A stretch of 64,000 nt of DNA from Lachnospiraceae bacterium (lineage in GTDB: Bacteria; Bacillota; Clostridia; Lachnospirales; Lachnospiraceae). Under the pieces are notes generated by a model, which was not told the origin of the DNA, did no database searches, and worked only from the letters and a program-made list of their open reading frames with translations. The DNA is taken from the NCBI GenBank assembly GCA_029219245.1, contig JAQXTA010000015.1, forward strand, positions 62,001-126,000. The letters are read 5' to 3'. Within the stretch, counting starts at the first letter, position 1; each line of letters starts with the position of its first letter. Positions 35,226-44,500 of this stretch are shown one piece after another. Made by a program: the position numbers and the translations under genes.

Positions 35226-36833
35226 CTACCCCCAGTCCTCATTCAGCCAGTTACGCAGCAGGTTGGCTGCCGCCTCCGGATTTTCTTCCACAAAACGGTT
35301 GATCATCTTTCTGGTTTCTGTTTCTTCTTCTAATGCAATATCTTCTAACTGAGCTTCAGCAGTAGACTGTAACAGGTTTTCCACCGAAAGCTCTTCTTCT
35401 TCCTCTTCGTGCTTTTCGCCATGCATACTTCTGAGTACAACAAAGGCTAACAGTGCCAGAATAATCACAATCAGGACAATCTGCATAATATCCGTAGCAC
35501 TGATACGGGATTCTTCATCAAAGAATACATTTTCGCTGTAAGCCACAATCGCAATGTTCTCTGCATCAATCCCCGTCGCTTTGGCTACAACATTAAACAT
35601 ATCTTCGTCTACGTCCAGTTTGGTACGTCCCTGATTGGCAAGCTGATACTCTTCCCATGTAATACCATCTAAAAGTCCCTGTGTTTTGGCATCCTGCTCT
35701 CTAATAACATTGTAACTGATAGCCGTTACCGAGAGAGAAGATTTCCCATAATCTATAATACCCGCCGGAGTTTCTGTACTGGTAATCGTTTCATTCGGAA
35801 GATAATCATAAGATTCCTCGGAAACCGTAGAACTGGAATTTGTATCATCTTCCAGAACGTAGGTCGTTTCATCTCCATTGAAATCCGTTCCCGGAACACC
35901 GCCGCCTCCGCTCTCATTCTCAGAATTGTAAATATCGGCATGACTTAAAACACCCTGTGTCTGTCCATCCGCAGGTGTATATGTATGTTCTGTTTTCGAC
36001 TGGGTTGAAAAATCAAGCACCAGATTGGTTGCAACCTCAATATTGTCAAACTCATTGGTTCCAAGCAACACCTGTTTTACTTCACCGGTAACCACTCTTT
36101 CGGCCTCTGCCTTAACAGACAACTGGGCATTGGCAGTACCGGACACCGTATAATTGTCATCGCCGGAGAAAAGCATATTTCCTTCCGTATCCAGAATGAC
36201 AATGTTATTCGTGGTCGTATTACCGATTGCAGTTGCTATTGCACGCGCAAGATAGGCTGCACTTTCCGCAGGAAATTCATCCTTCAGTTCCAGCAACACG
36301 CTGGCATAGGATTCTTCCTCCGAATCAATCAGTGTGCCTGTATTTTCCGGAATATTCAGCGTCACGTTGGCACTCTTGATAGCAGAAAATTTCTCCAGCA
36401 TGTTATCTTCCAGATATTTTTCCAGATATAACACATATTTTCTCTGTTTATCAGACTCTGTCGTAGAGAATCCGCCATCTGCCACATTATCGATACCATA
36501 TCCTGCCGAGCGGATGCTGTTTGCGCCAAGTAAAAGCTCCGCATCCGACTTCTGGGATTTCAGAATCTTAAATTGCAGCCCGTCATCCGAAACCTTATAA
36601 TTGAGTCCTTCTTCTTCTAATAAATCTTTTACCTCAGATCCCTGTGTCGTATCTTCACAATCCATCAAAAGCACATACTGAGGCTGGTTTAATACCGTAA
36701 CAATAATGGCAATTGCCAGTATCACAACAGCAGCTACCATAACAATCAATGTTTTCTGCTTCGTTGTAAACCGATTCCACCATTCTGCTATCCGGCTACC
36801 CAATTCCTTTATTTTTTCTAACAATTTATCCAC
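35226..36833 (-). CDS. fliF: Flagellar MS-ring protein FliF
   Basis: FliF forms the MS ring. The 535 residues have two membrane segments (about 28-48 and 450-470), ring-building domains between them (LEKYLEDNMLEKFSAIKSAN; VTLNIPENT) and a cytoplasmic tail that binds FliG (KMINRFVEENPEAAANLLR). The start is a GTG with AAGGAG eleven bases upstream. Confidence 0.97.
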   Translation of the reverse strand: MDKLLEKIKELGSRIAEWWNRFTTKQKTLIVMVAAVVILAIAIIVTVLNQPQYVLLMDCEDTTQGSEVKDLLEEEGLNYKVSDDGLQFKILKSQKSDAELLLGANSIRSAGYGIDNVADGGFSTTESDKQRKYVLYLEKYLEDNMLEKFSAIKSANVTLNIPENTGTLIDSEEESYASVLLELKDEFPAESAAYLARAIATAIGNTTTNNIVILDTEGNMLFSGDDNYTVSGTANAQLSVKAEAERVVTGEVKQVLLGTNEFDNIEVATNLVLDFSTQSKTEHTYTPADGQTQGVLSHADIYNSENESGGGGVPGTDFNGDETTYVLEDDTNSSSTVSEESYDYLPNETITSTETPAGIIDYGKSSLSVTAISYNVIREQDAKTQGLLDGITWEEYQLANQGRTKLDVDEDMFNVVAKATGIDAENIAIVAYSENVFFDEESRISATDIMQIVLIVIILALLAFVVLRSMHGEKHEEEEEELSVENLLQSTAEAQLEDIALEEETETRKMINRFVEENPEAAANLLRNWLNEDWG

Positions 36834-36889
36834 AGCAATTTCTTCTCCTTAAGTAATTCCGCCATGCTCCTGCACAAAACTGTCTACGG

Positions 36890-37216
36890 CTAAATTTGCA
36901 TCTGCATAATTTCCTTGTAAGCTTCAAGTAACTTGTCCCTTACCGCTACAGTATACTGTAAAGCAGTGGATGCTTTCTGAAGTGCAATGGTAAGATCATG
37001 TGTATTTTCTGTTTCCCCAAGTGCCCATTTAATCTCTTCATTCTCAGCATCCGAAAGATAACTGTTTGTTGTATTGATGTTATCAAGTGCGGTACTTAAT
37101 AAGTCATTAAAACTGGTGTCTATGTAGGTATCTTCCTTTGTAGTCGGTGCCGTTTTGGCAGCTTCCTTCACTGCGCCGGAGGATACATTATACAATGCTG
37201 TAATGTCCAAAGCCAT
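36890..37216 (-). CDS. fliE: Flagellar hook-basal body complex protein FliE
   Basis: FliE connects the MS ring to the rod. The 108 residues show the helical FliE pattern: SFNDLLSTALDNINTTN, then HDLTIALQKASTALQYTVAV and RDKLLEAYKEIMQMQI at the end. It lies between flgC and fliF. Confidence 0.95.
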   Translation of the reverse strand: MALDITALYNVSSGAVKEAAKTAPTTKEDTYIDTSFNDLLSTALDNINTTNSYLSDAENEEIKWALGETENTHDLTIALQKASTALQYTVAVRDKLLEAYKEIMQMQI

Positions 37217-37267
37217 TTTATTTACCCCTTCTAATCGTTACCCTATATTCCATAGTCAATTTTCAAA

Positions 37268-37714
37268 TTACATACTTAACATATCGAGCCCTTTGGTCGC
37301 AATATTCTTGCTCGCCGTAAAAGCAGTTGAATTTGCTTCGTAAGCGCGGCTTGCATCAATCAGGTTCGTCATTTCTGTAATGGTATTTACATTTGGATAA
37401 GTTACATATCCATTTTCATCTGCATCGGGATGAGACGGATCGTATACCATATTCATTTCCGTCCACTTATCTTCATAAACACCCGTCACTTTAACACCAC
37501 TTCCCGAATAGCGGTCTGTTGCCTTATTTAAGACCTGATGAAACGGTGTCTGTGAATTCTTTTCTTCAAACACAACAACTTTTCTGCGGTATGGTGTACC
37601 ATCTTCCGTACGGGTTGTATTCGCATTCGCCACATTTTCAGAAATAATATCCATACGGTAACGCTCTGCCGTCATACCGGAAGCATTGATATCAAATGAT
37701 GTAAACATCCCCAT
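37268..37714 (-). CDS. flgC: Flagellar basal-body rod protein FlgC
   Basis: This proximal rod protein has 148 residues with the N-terminal rod motif FDINASGMTAERYRMDII followed by SENVANANTTRT, and the C-terminal helix MTNLIDASRAYEANSTAF. A strong AAGGAG site precedes the ATG. It begins 14 bases after flgB. Confidence 0.96.
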   Translation of the reverse strand: MGMFTSFDINASGMTAERYRMDIISENVANANTTRTEDGTPYRRKVVVFEEKNSQTPFHQVLNKATDRYSGSGVKVTGVYEDKWTEMNMVYDPSHPDADENGYVTYPNVNTITEMTNLIDASRAYEANSTAFTASKNIATKGLDMLSM

Positions 37715-37728
37715 ATTCTATTTCTCCT

Positions 37729-38127
37729 TTACTTCATAACAGACTGTAGATTTTTAAATTCCTGCGAAATACTCTGTACCAGACCCTGATATACAATCTG
37801 GTTCTTGGCAAGATATACGCCTTCTGTATCCACATCTACGTTATTACCATCCAGACGATAAGAGAAACCTGCATAATCCGTATAAGTAACCGGATTCAGC
37901 CGATTTGTCTTAACATCGGAAACTTTGGCATCCATTGTTTTATATCTGGATCTTTTCAGTGCCTGCGCAAGCTGACTTTCAAAGTCTACATCCTGCCTCT
38001 TATAACCCGGTGTATCCACATTTGCCAGGTTGTTGGAAATCGCATCATTACGAAGCCATGATGCATCTGCGGCCTTGTCCAGCACATTAACATAATCATA
38101 AGCATTTGTGTTCATTAAGGAACTCAT
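37729..38127 (-). CDS. flgB: Flagellar basal-body rod protein FlgB
   Basis: FlgB is the proximal rod protein and the first gene of the fla/che operon. The 132 residues contain the rod motif AISNNLANVDTPGYKRQDVD and a C-terminal helix (QIVYQGLVQSISQEFKNL). I prefer the ATG at 38127, seven bases from GGGAGAGG; another ATG six bases upstream nearly abuts that site. A sigma-A promoter lies 38 bases upstream. Confidence 0.95.
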   Translation of the reverse strand: MSSLMNTNAYDYVNVLDKAADASWLRNDAISNNLANVDTPGYKRQDVDFESQLAQALKRSRYKTMDAKVSDVKTNRLNPVTYTDYAGFSYRLDGNNVDVDTEGVYLAKNQIVYQGLVQSISQEFKNLQSVMK

Positions 38128-38164
38128 AGGCATACCTCTCCCACAATAATAAAATACATACTAT

Positions 38165-38193
38165 ATTATAAAGATATTCCAAAAAAATTACAA
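38165..38193 (-). promoter_or_regulatory. Sigma-A promoter of the fla/che operon
   Basis: The minus strand reads TTGTAA (38193-38188), 17 bases, TATAAT (38170-38165). The -10 is perfect, the -35 has four of six matches including TTG, and the spacing is optimal. It directly follows the codY terminator and faces flgB. Confidence 0.8.
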
Positions 38194-38203
38194 GCATAAA
38201 CAG

Positions 38204-38248
38204 AAAAAAAAGAATCTACAACCATACTTTCCGTATTGTCATAAATCC
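38204..38248 (-). terminator. Intrinsic terminator after codY
   Basis: A 16-bp stem (GGATTTATGACAATAC with GTATGGTTGTAGATTC; one mismatch and a few G-T pairs) has a five-base loop. It is followed on the minus strand by eight T residues. It separates codY from the flagellar operon. Confidence 0.85.
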
Positions 38249-38304
38249 TTTTATCTTTGACCGTCCATGTCCTATTTAAAATAAAAAATTTTATAAAATT
38301 ATCT

Positions 38305-39090
38305 TTAAAATCTTCCCTCTTCTTTTAATTTCTCAACTTCGGTAAATACCACATCATTCAGAACCTTTATATAAGTTCCCTTCATACCGGAAGAGCGGGA
38401 TTCGATAACACCTGCACTTTCAAACTTACGCAGGGCATTCACAATGACTGAGCGGGTAATTCCAACCTTGTCTGCAATCTTACTCGCCACCAGAATTCCC
38501 TCCATGCCATTCAACTCATCAAAAATATGCGTGATTGCTTCCATCTCTGAGAATGACAAGGTACTTATTGCCGATTTCACAACAGCAACCTTTCTGCTTT
38601 CCTCCGCATTTTCTTCGTTTACGGCACGAAGCATTTCCAAACCGACAACCGTAGTTCCGTATTCACACAGGATAATATCATCAATATCATACTGTTCATC
38701 GCATTTATAGATAAAAAGCGTCCCCAGTCTTTCTCCGGAAATCTCTATCGGTGTAATAATTGCCTGAAATTTCTTCGTATCAATATTCTCAAAACCAAGA
38801 GTTTCCAGATTTACGTTTTCTTTGGTAGAAAGAACAGCTAAAAGCCTTTCATTTAACATTGGATCGATGAAACCGCCCACATGATCAACAATCAGTTCCG
38901 TAATAGACTCTACCTTATCCAGATCACCTATGCCAAGAACCTTCCCTTTCTTGCTGATAACAAGAACATTGGAAGAAAGAATCTCCTTAAGCACATCACA
39001 AATATCGTTAAAAACGACTTTCCCTGAATTGTTATTATGCAAAAGTTTTCCTATTTTTCTGGTTTTATCTAATAATTGTACGCTACTCAT
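38305..39090 (-). CDS. codY: Global transcriptional regulator CodY
   Basis: CodY is the GTP- and branched-chain amino acid-responsive regulator of Firmicutes. The 261 residues have an N-terminal GAF domain (about 1-155) and a C-terminal winged helix with ASKIADKVGITRSVIVNALR then KFESAGVIESRSSGMKGTYI, a near-invariant CodY segment. A 13/15 CodY-box match lies upstream of its promoter, suggesting autoregulation. In B. subtilis codY also directly precedes flgB, and CodY represses the fla/che promoter there. Confidence 0.97.
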   Translation of the reverse strand: MSSVQLLDKTRKIGKLLHNNNSGKVVFNDICDVLKEILSSNVLVISKKGKVLGIGDLDKVESITELIVDHVGGFIDPMLNERLLAVLSTKENVNLETLGFENIDTKKFQAIITPIEISGERLGTLFIYKCDEQYDIDDIILCEYGTTVVGLEMLRAVNEENAEESRKVAVVKSAISTLSFSEMEAITHIFDELNGMEGILVASKIADKVGITRSVIVNALRKFESAGVIESRSSGMKGTYIKVLNDVVFTEVEKLKEEGRF

Positions 39091-39154
39091 TGTCCATCAC
39101 CTTTCAGAAACACTTTTTAAGCACCGTTATTGTATATATTCTTAATATGAATCT

Positions 39155-39183
39155 ATATTACCACAATTTTTCGGTATTTTCAA
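39155..39183 (-). promoter_or_regulatory. Sigma-A promoter of codY
   Basis: The minus strand reads TTGAAA (39183-39178), 17 bases, TAATAT (39160-39155). Both hexamers match five and four of six, respectively, with optimal spacing. It lies 65 bases before the codY start codon. Confidence 0.65.
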
Positions 39184-39207
39184 TGCACAGCGATTGTATT
39201 TTGGTAC

Positions 39208-39222
39208 AATTTTCACACAATT
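39208..39222. promoter_or_regulatory. CodY box (candidate operator)
   Basis: AATTTTCACACAATT matches 13 of 15 positions of the published CodY consensus AATTTTCWGAAAATT. It lies 25 bases upstream of the codY -35 box and between topA and codY. Confidence 0.55.
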
Positions 39223-39242
39223 TTTAAAATATTTTTACTTTT

Positions 39243-41321
39243 CTATTGTTCATTAGCAGCCGGTGCATCTTCTATATAACCACAGTTTTCATCCGAGCAG
39301 ACTAACTTATTACCCTTTTGCAGTAGAATCGAACCACATTTTTTGCACTTCTTATCTACCGGTTTTTGCCAGACCATAAAATCACACTGTGGATTATCGA
39401 TGCATCCATAATATTTCCTGCCTTTTTTGGTTTTCTTAAGGACAATATCCTTACCACACTTAGGACAGGCTACCCCAATTTTTTCAAAATAGGGTTTCGT
39501 ATTGCGACATTCCGGGAACCCCGGACAAGCTAAGAACCGACCATGAGGCCCATACTTAATAACCATCTGTCTGCCGCATACATCACAGACTTCATCCGAT
39601 ACCTCGTCTGCAATCTCTACTTCCTGCAATTCTTTCTCCGCTTTTTCTACCGCTTCTTCCAAATCCGGATAGAAATTAGCAATAACTGTTTTCCATTTTA
39701 CGGTTCCTTCCGCAATCCCATCCAACAAAGCTTCCATCGTTGCCGTAAAGTTCACATCCACAATCGAAGGGAACGCCTCTTTCATGATATTATTTACGAC
39801 CTCTCCAAGCTCCGTAACATAAAGGTTTTTATTCTCCTTAACCACATAACGTCTTGCCAGAATGGTTGTAATCGTCGGCGCATAAGTACTTGGTCTTCCG
39901 ATACCCAGTTCCTCCAGTGCACGAACCAGAGATGCCTCTGTATAATGTGGTGCCGGCTGCGTAAAATGCTGTTTTTCATCAAAAGAATCAAAGATAAGCT
40001 CTGTATTTAAATCAATACCATTGACTAACGTATTATTTTCTTCTTTCTCATCTTCATCGGTATATACACACAGGAAACCTTCAAACTTTACCTTGGATGC
40101 CGCTACGGTAAAACGCTGTCCTGCCGCATCGATTTTGACAGAAGTGGTTTCATAAAGCGCTGCTGCCATCCTGCTTGCCACAAAACGTTTCCAGATAAGC
40201 TGATAAAGTCTAAACTGGTCTCTTGAGAGAGACTCTTTAATGGAAAGTGGTGTTCTTGTAATGTCTGTTGGACGAATTGCTTCATGAGCATCCTGTATTT
40301 TCTGGGCATTCTTTTTCACATTACCCGAACCGGATGCATACGTTTCTCCGTACTGACTGGTAATATACTCTTTTGCGGCTGCTTCGGCTTCCTCGGAAAC
40401 TCTGGTAGAATCCGTACGCAGATAAGTAATAATACCTACGGTTCCGCTTCCCTTAATGTCTATTCCTTCATATAACTGTTGGGCCAGACGCATTGTTTTC
40501 TGTGTGGAAAAATTAAGCGTCTTACTTGCTTCCTGCTGTAAAGTAGAAGTCGTAAACGGAAGAGGTGCTTTTTTTACTCTCTCACCACGTTTTATATCAC
40601 TCACATGATATTTCGCATCTTTTAAAGCATTTTCAATCTTATCGAGCTCTTCCTTGGAAGGAATATCCTGCTTTTTCTCCGTTGTTCCATAATATTTGGC
40701 AACTAACGGCTTCTTCTCTCCCGGGATTTTAAATATGGCATCCAATGTCCAATATTCTTCCGGAATAAAAGCATTTATTTCATCTTCTCTGTCACAAATA
40801 ATACGAAGCGCAACAGACTGTACACGTCCTGCACTTAAACCTCTTTTTACTTTTGCCCAGAGTACCGGTGAGATTTCATAACCCACCATTCTGTCCAGAC
40901 AACGTCTTGCCTGTTGGGCATCTACCAACTGCATATTGATTTCCCTTGCATTTTTCAGGGATTCTTTTACTGCACTTTTGGTAATTTCATTAAAAGTGAT
41001 ACGATATACTTTTTTATCTTCCAATTTCAAAGCAATTAACAAATGCCAGGAAATGGCTTCTCCTTCGCGGTCAGGGTCTGTTGCCAGATAAATTTTATCT
41101 GCCTTCTTTACCTCTTTACGCAGATTGGCAAGAATATCACCTTTCCCCCTGATTGTAATATACTTTGGTTCAAAATCATGCTCTACATCAATTCCAAGCT
41201 GGCTCTTGGGCAAATCACGCACATGTCCGTTACTTGCCACAACTTCATAATTCGCACCAAGAAATTTTTTAATTGTCTTTACCTTTGCCGGTGACTCCAC
41301 AATTACCAAATTTTTTGCCAT
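39243..41321 (-). CDS. topA: DNA topoisomerase I
   Basis: Type IA topoisomerase that relaxes negative supercoils. The 692 residues begin with the Toprim domain (LVIVESPAKVKTIKKFLG; DPDREGEAISWH), then the catalytic domain with the active Tyr in GIITYLRTDSTRVS, and three C-terminal zinc ribbons (CDVCGRQM..CPGFPEC, CPKCGKDI..CIDNPQC, CKKCGS..CSDENC). It is followed after about 150 bases by codY, with no terminator seen between them. The B. subtilis order topA-trmFO-xerC-clpQY-codY appears here without the middle genes. Confidence 0.97.
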   Translation of the reverse strand: MAKNLVIVESPAKVKTIKKFLGANYEVVASNGHVRDLPKSQLGIDVEHDFEPKYITIRGKGDILANLRKEVKKADKIYLATDPDREGEAISWHLLIALKLEDKKVYRITFNEITKSAVKESLKNAREINMQLVDAQQARRCLDRMVGYEISPVLWAKVKRGLSAGRVQSVALRIICDREDEINAFIPEEYWTLDAIFKIPGEKKPLVAKYYGTTEKKQDIPSKEELDKIENALKDAKYHVSDIKRGERVKKAPLPFTTSTLQQEASKTLNFSTQKTMRLAQQLYEGIDIKGSGTVGIITYLRTDSTRVSEEAEAAAKEYITSQYGETYASGSGNVKKNAQKIQDAHEAIRPTDITRTPLSIKESLSRDQFRLYQLIWKRFVASRMAAALYETTSVKIDAAGQRFTVAASKVKFEGFLCVYTDEDEKEENNTLVNGIDLNTELIFDSFDEKQHFTQPAPHYTEASLVRALEELGIGRPSTYAPTITTILARRYVVKENKNLYVTELGEVVNNIMKEAFPSIVDVNFTATMEALLDGIAEGTVKWKTVIANFYPDLEEAVEKAEKELQEVEIADEVSDEVCDVCGRQMVIKYGPHGRFLACPGFPECRNTKPYFEKIGVACPKCGKDIVLKKTKKGRKYYGCIDNPQCDFMVWQKPVDKKCKKCGSILLQKGNKLVCSDENCGYIEDAPAANEQ

Positions 41322-41370
41322 CGTAATTCCCCTATTCGTGTTACTTTATTTTTGCCTGTTAACGTGACTC

Positions 41371-41399
41371 ACTATACACCAATTTTCCGGCACTTGCAA
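41371..41399 (-). promoter_or_regulatory. Sigma-A promoter of topA
   Basis: The minus strand reads TTGCAA (41399-41394), 17 bases, TATAGT (41376-41371). It lies about 50 bases before the topA ATG and just after the pilus operon terminator. Confidence 0.75.
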
Positions 41400-41420
41400 G
41401 AAAAATTATTGTAAAGTCGT

Positions 41421-41456
41421 AAAAAAAAACTAAGACACATATAAAATGTGCCTTAG
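41421..41456 (-). terminator. Intrinsic terminator of the pilus operon
   Basis: An 11-bp stem (CTAAGGCACAT with ATGTGTCTTAG) has a five-base loop and is followed by nine T residues on the minus strand. It lies 49 bases after the stop codon of the giant surface protein gene. Confidence 0.9.
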
Positions 41457-41505
41457 ATTTTCTCTGACTGTTCCCGCTTTCTTTATCGTACCTTTTCTCG
41501 CCTGT

Positions 41506-44500
41506 TTATTCTAATAAGAAGAGTTGGGCGCGATTAATGGTAACACTGTCACTTCCGATAACCACTTGGTCTTTTCCGTATTTATGGAAAGCAGAACGAG
41601 CCACCACATAAATTTCCGCTCCGGTCTTACTACTGTCTTTGAGCGCAGTAACCGGTGCCTTGATTTTATAAATAACACCCGGTTTTAATTCTTCCTGTTC
41701 ACCGACTTCTACAAGCTGACCGTTTCCTACCATCCAAATAGGCGAAGCAAACGCTGTTGCATGTACCGTTTCACCACCAATATCTATCTCTCCTGCAGCA
41801 TCATCTTTATAATAGAAAGAAATGTCTACGTTCTTGGAAAAGGCAAGGTTAACGTCGCTTACTTTAAAGTATACGTCTGTTGTTTCGTCCAATAATCCCT
41901 GCTCTTCATCTCCATCCTCAAACAACTGCTGGTCAAAAGGAATACATACACTTTCCACTTCCGGCGCATCCAGTGCAAATCCTGCTACCATCGATACCTT
42001 TGGATTTTTAATACCAGCATTATAAGCCGACATTAACGCATTCACAAAAATCTGACATTCCACAGCGCCATCCTCTTTCATAGGATCGTTTCCCGCAACA
42101 CTGTCATATTGGAATGGATAGGAATCCTGTCCGACATAGACAAGGTTTCCTTTGCTGTAAACGTAATAGTTATTTGCCCCATCCTGTCTGGATACCTCAT
42201 AGGCATTAAAGTCACTCTCCACCAATGAGTTTCCGAGACTATACCATGCTGTTACCGCTGCCTGCCCATTCAAGGTATCATTCTGTGCAAAATCAAGAAG
42301 ATAATCACCTGCATCAATGGACTGGTATATCACACTACTGTTAGAAGCAATATCATACGGATAATGAGAAATAATTCCGTCATTCATCTGTTCAATCATC
42401 AGATTTTGTCTTGCTCCAAACATTTCTCCCTGCAGGCAATTAAATCGATAATAATTCTGACCGCCTTTGGCGCTGCCAAGCCTTGCATACGTTCCGGTAT
42501 CGGAAACACCAAGCAATGCCTTACTTAATCCCATGCAGTCATTTTCTACGCTAAGTGCCGTCGAAGATACAACAATCGGACGATTTTCTTCTATATAATG
42601 ATTCACAGCATCTGCCGCATCTCCCAGACTGTAGGATGGTCCAAATCCAAGTACCAGTATATCAAAGCCTTCCAGATAATTCTTTTGTTTCGTCAGATTA
42701 CTCTGTAATTGCTGTGGTGTAATTGTTTTTATCTCAAAGGTACTTCCGGTCAGTCCTTCTGCTCCCCGCAAGTAATACCCCAATAAGGTATTGGACACCT
42801 CATATGTTTTCTCCAAATTTGCCGACTCATCAGCCGACTCCTGTGCTATTTGCAGAATTCGTACCGGTGTCATTTTGGAATCAGAAAATAGGAAAAATCC
42901 TCTCAAATCGTCCCTTCTAAACATATTTCCGGAATCTGAAACCGTAAGTTTCCAAGGAACCATTCCCTTGTTCGCCTCATCAAAATCTACCACAATGGTT
43001 CCATTTTCATTGCTGTATCCGTCCAGACCGACTTCTTCTGCATCTTCATATTTTCCATCATCATTCAAATCAAAGTACAGCCGGATAGAAATTTCACTCG
43101 AATATGCTTCTCCTCGGTCATCTGTTATCTTATAGGAAATCGTTCCCTTATATTTTCCTTCACTATCCGCTGTGACAGACTGTATCTGTGCCGTATTGGA
43201 ATCCTGATAAGAAATCTGCGGTCGGCGTATATTAACCTGTGCCGGGAACATGGCACTACTGTGCACATCCGAAATCGTATAAATATAATCCTGATATTCC
43301 GAAACTGCTCTCTTTAAGAAATCATACATCTGAGAATTTTCCTCAATGTATTTCGTATTAATGGCTTCAGAACCTACCTCTTTTGCAGTCTTGTCTTTAA
43401 AGAAGTTATCTTCTACGACAATCGGATACCCTGCACGCATAAAATCAAGCAATGCATTTTTCTTCTCCTGTGTCAAATCAATTCCAGCATAACGGTTACC
43501 GCTATCATCTGCAATATCTCCCGTAGCCGCATATACCTTACCATTCAGGGAAGAATCATTGTATACCGTCTTTTTGTTTTCATAGTTCAATCTTTGTCCA
43601 TCCAGACCGATAAAAATCATCTGATAATTATCGTTGATATCTGCTATCTCCCCGGCAAACTCATCTACCGATTTGCTGTCAACCGTAATATTAATTACTT
43701 TGGAGCTTCTCAGAATCTGCTGACCTGCATTTTTACTGTCCGTCTTTTTCCAGTACAGCGTTGTATTCTTTTTCTCTTCATTCGAAGAAACATGCAAGTC
43801 TGAAATACTGTTTGTGGTCGGCTGCAATTCCAGAATACGCATATCCTTGAAATCACTTACCAGCCCACCCGCATAATTGATAATGTACTGAATAACTTTC
43901 GCTTTACTAATCAGTTCCGAAATTTTGTTTTCTTCCTCCAGCGTACTGTTCTCTGCAAGAATTGCCGTCATAACCTCTTTAAATCCGGCATTCATCTTGC
44001 TCTCCTCAAATGCCTCGTCAAAGTCTTCTCCGGCAAGTGGTGAATCATTCATAATATAAACGTTTCGGTTTACATAATTATATCCATTGTCTGCCTTATC
44101 CGGATAGTCTGAGGAAGAAATATTCATCAGAAGATTATCTGCGCTTTCCATCTCCTCATAGTAGGATGTCAAATCCCTCTTCAACATGATTTTCGCTAAC
44201 TTCTGATAATTTGTGTTGGCATAATCCGTTGAATTTGTCACAATCCCATAATCTACCATGACCGGAAGTAAATCATTGACTGCACGATAAACAATACCAA
44301 AGACTGCATCCTTACTCATATCCGTTCCGAGGCTGCCCGAATCATCTGCGGTAATATAATGCTTATGGAAATCACTGCCATCTCCCTGAAAGCCTGTCAT
44401 ACCATCTTCCAAATAAATCAAATCAGCTTGGGCTATCATCTCTGCCGTCACTTTATTCGCTTCTACAGTCTGAACCTGAATCGTAAAGTTTTCCGAAGCA

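Noticed and set aside
38283..38300. AT-rich palindrome AATTTTATAAAATT as a second CodY box upstream of flgB
   Set aside because: It matches only about 11 of 15 positions, lies before the codY terminator and is likely to arise by chance in AT-rich DNA.
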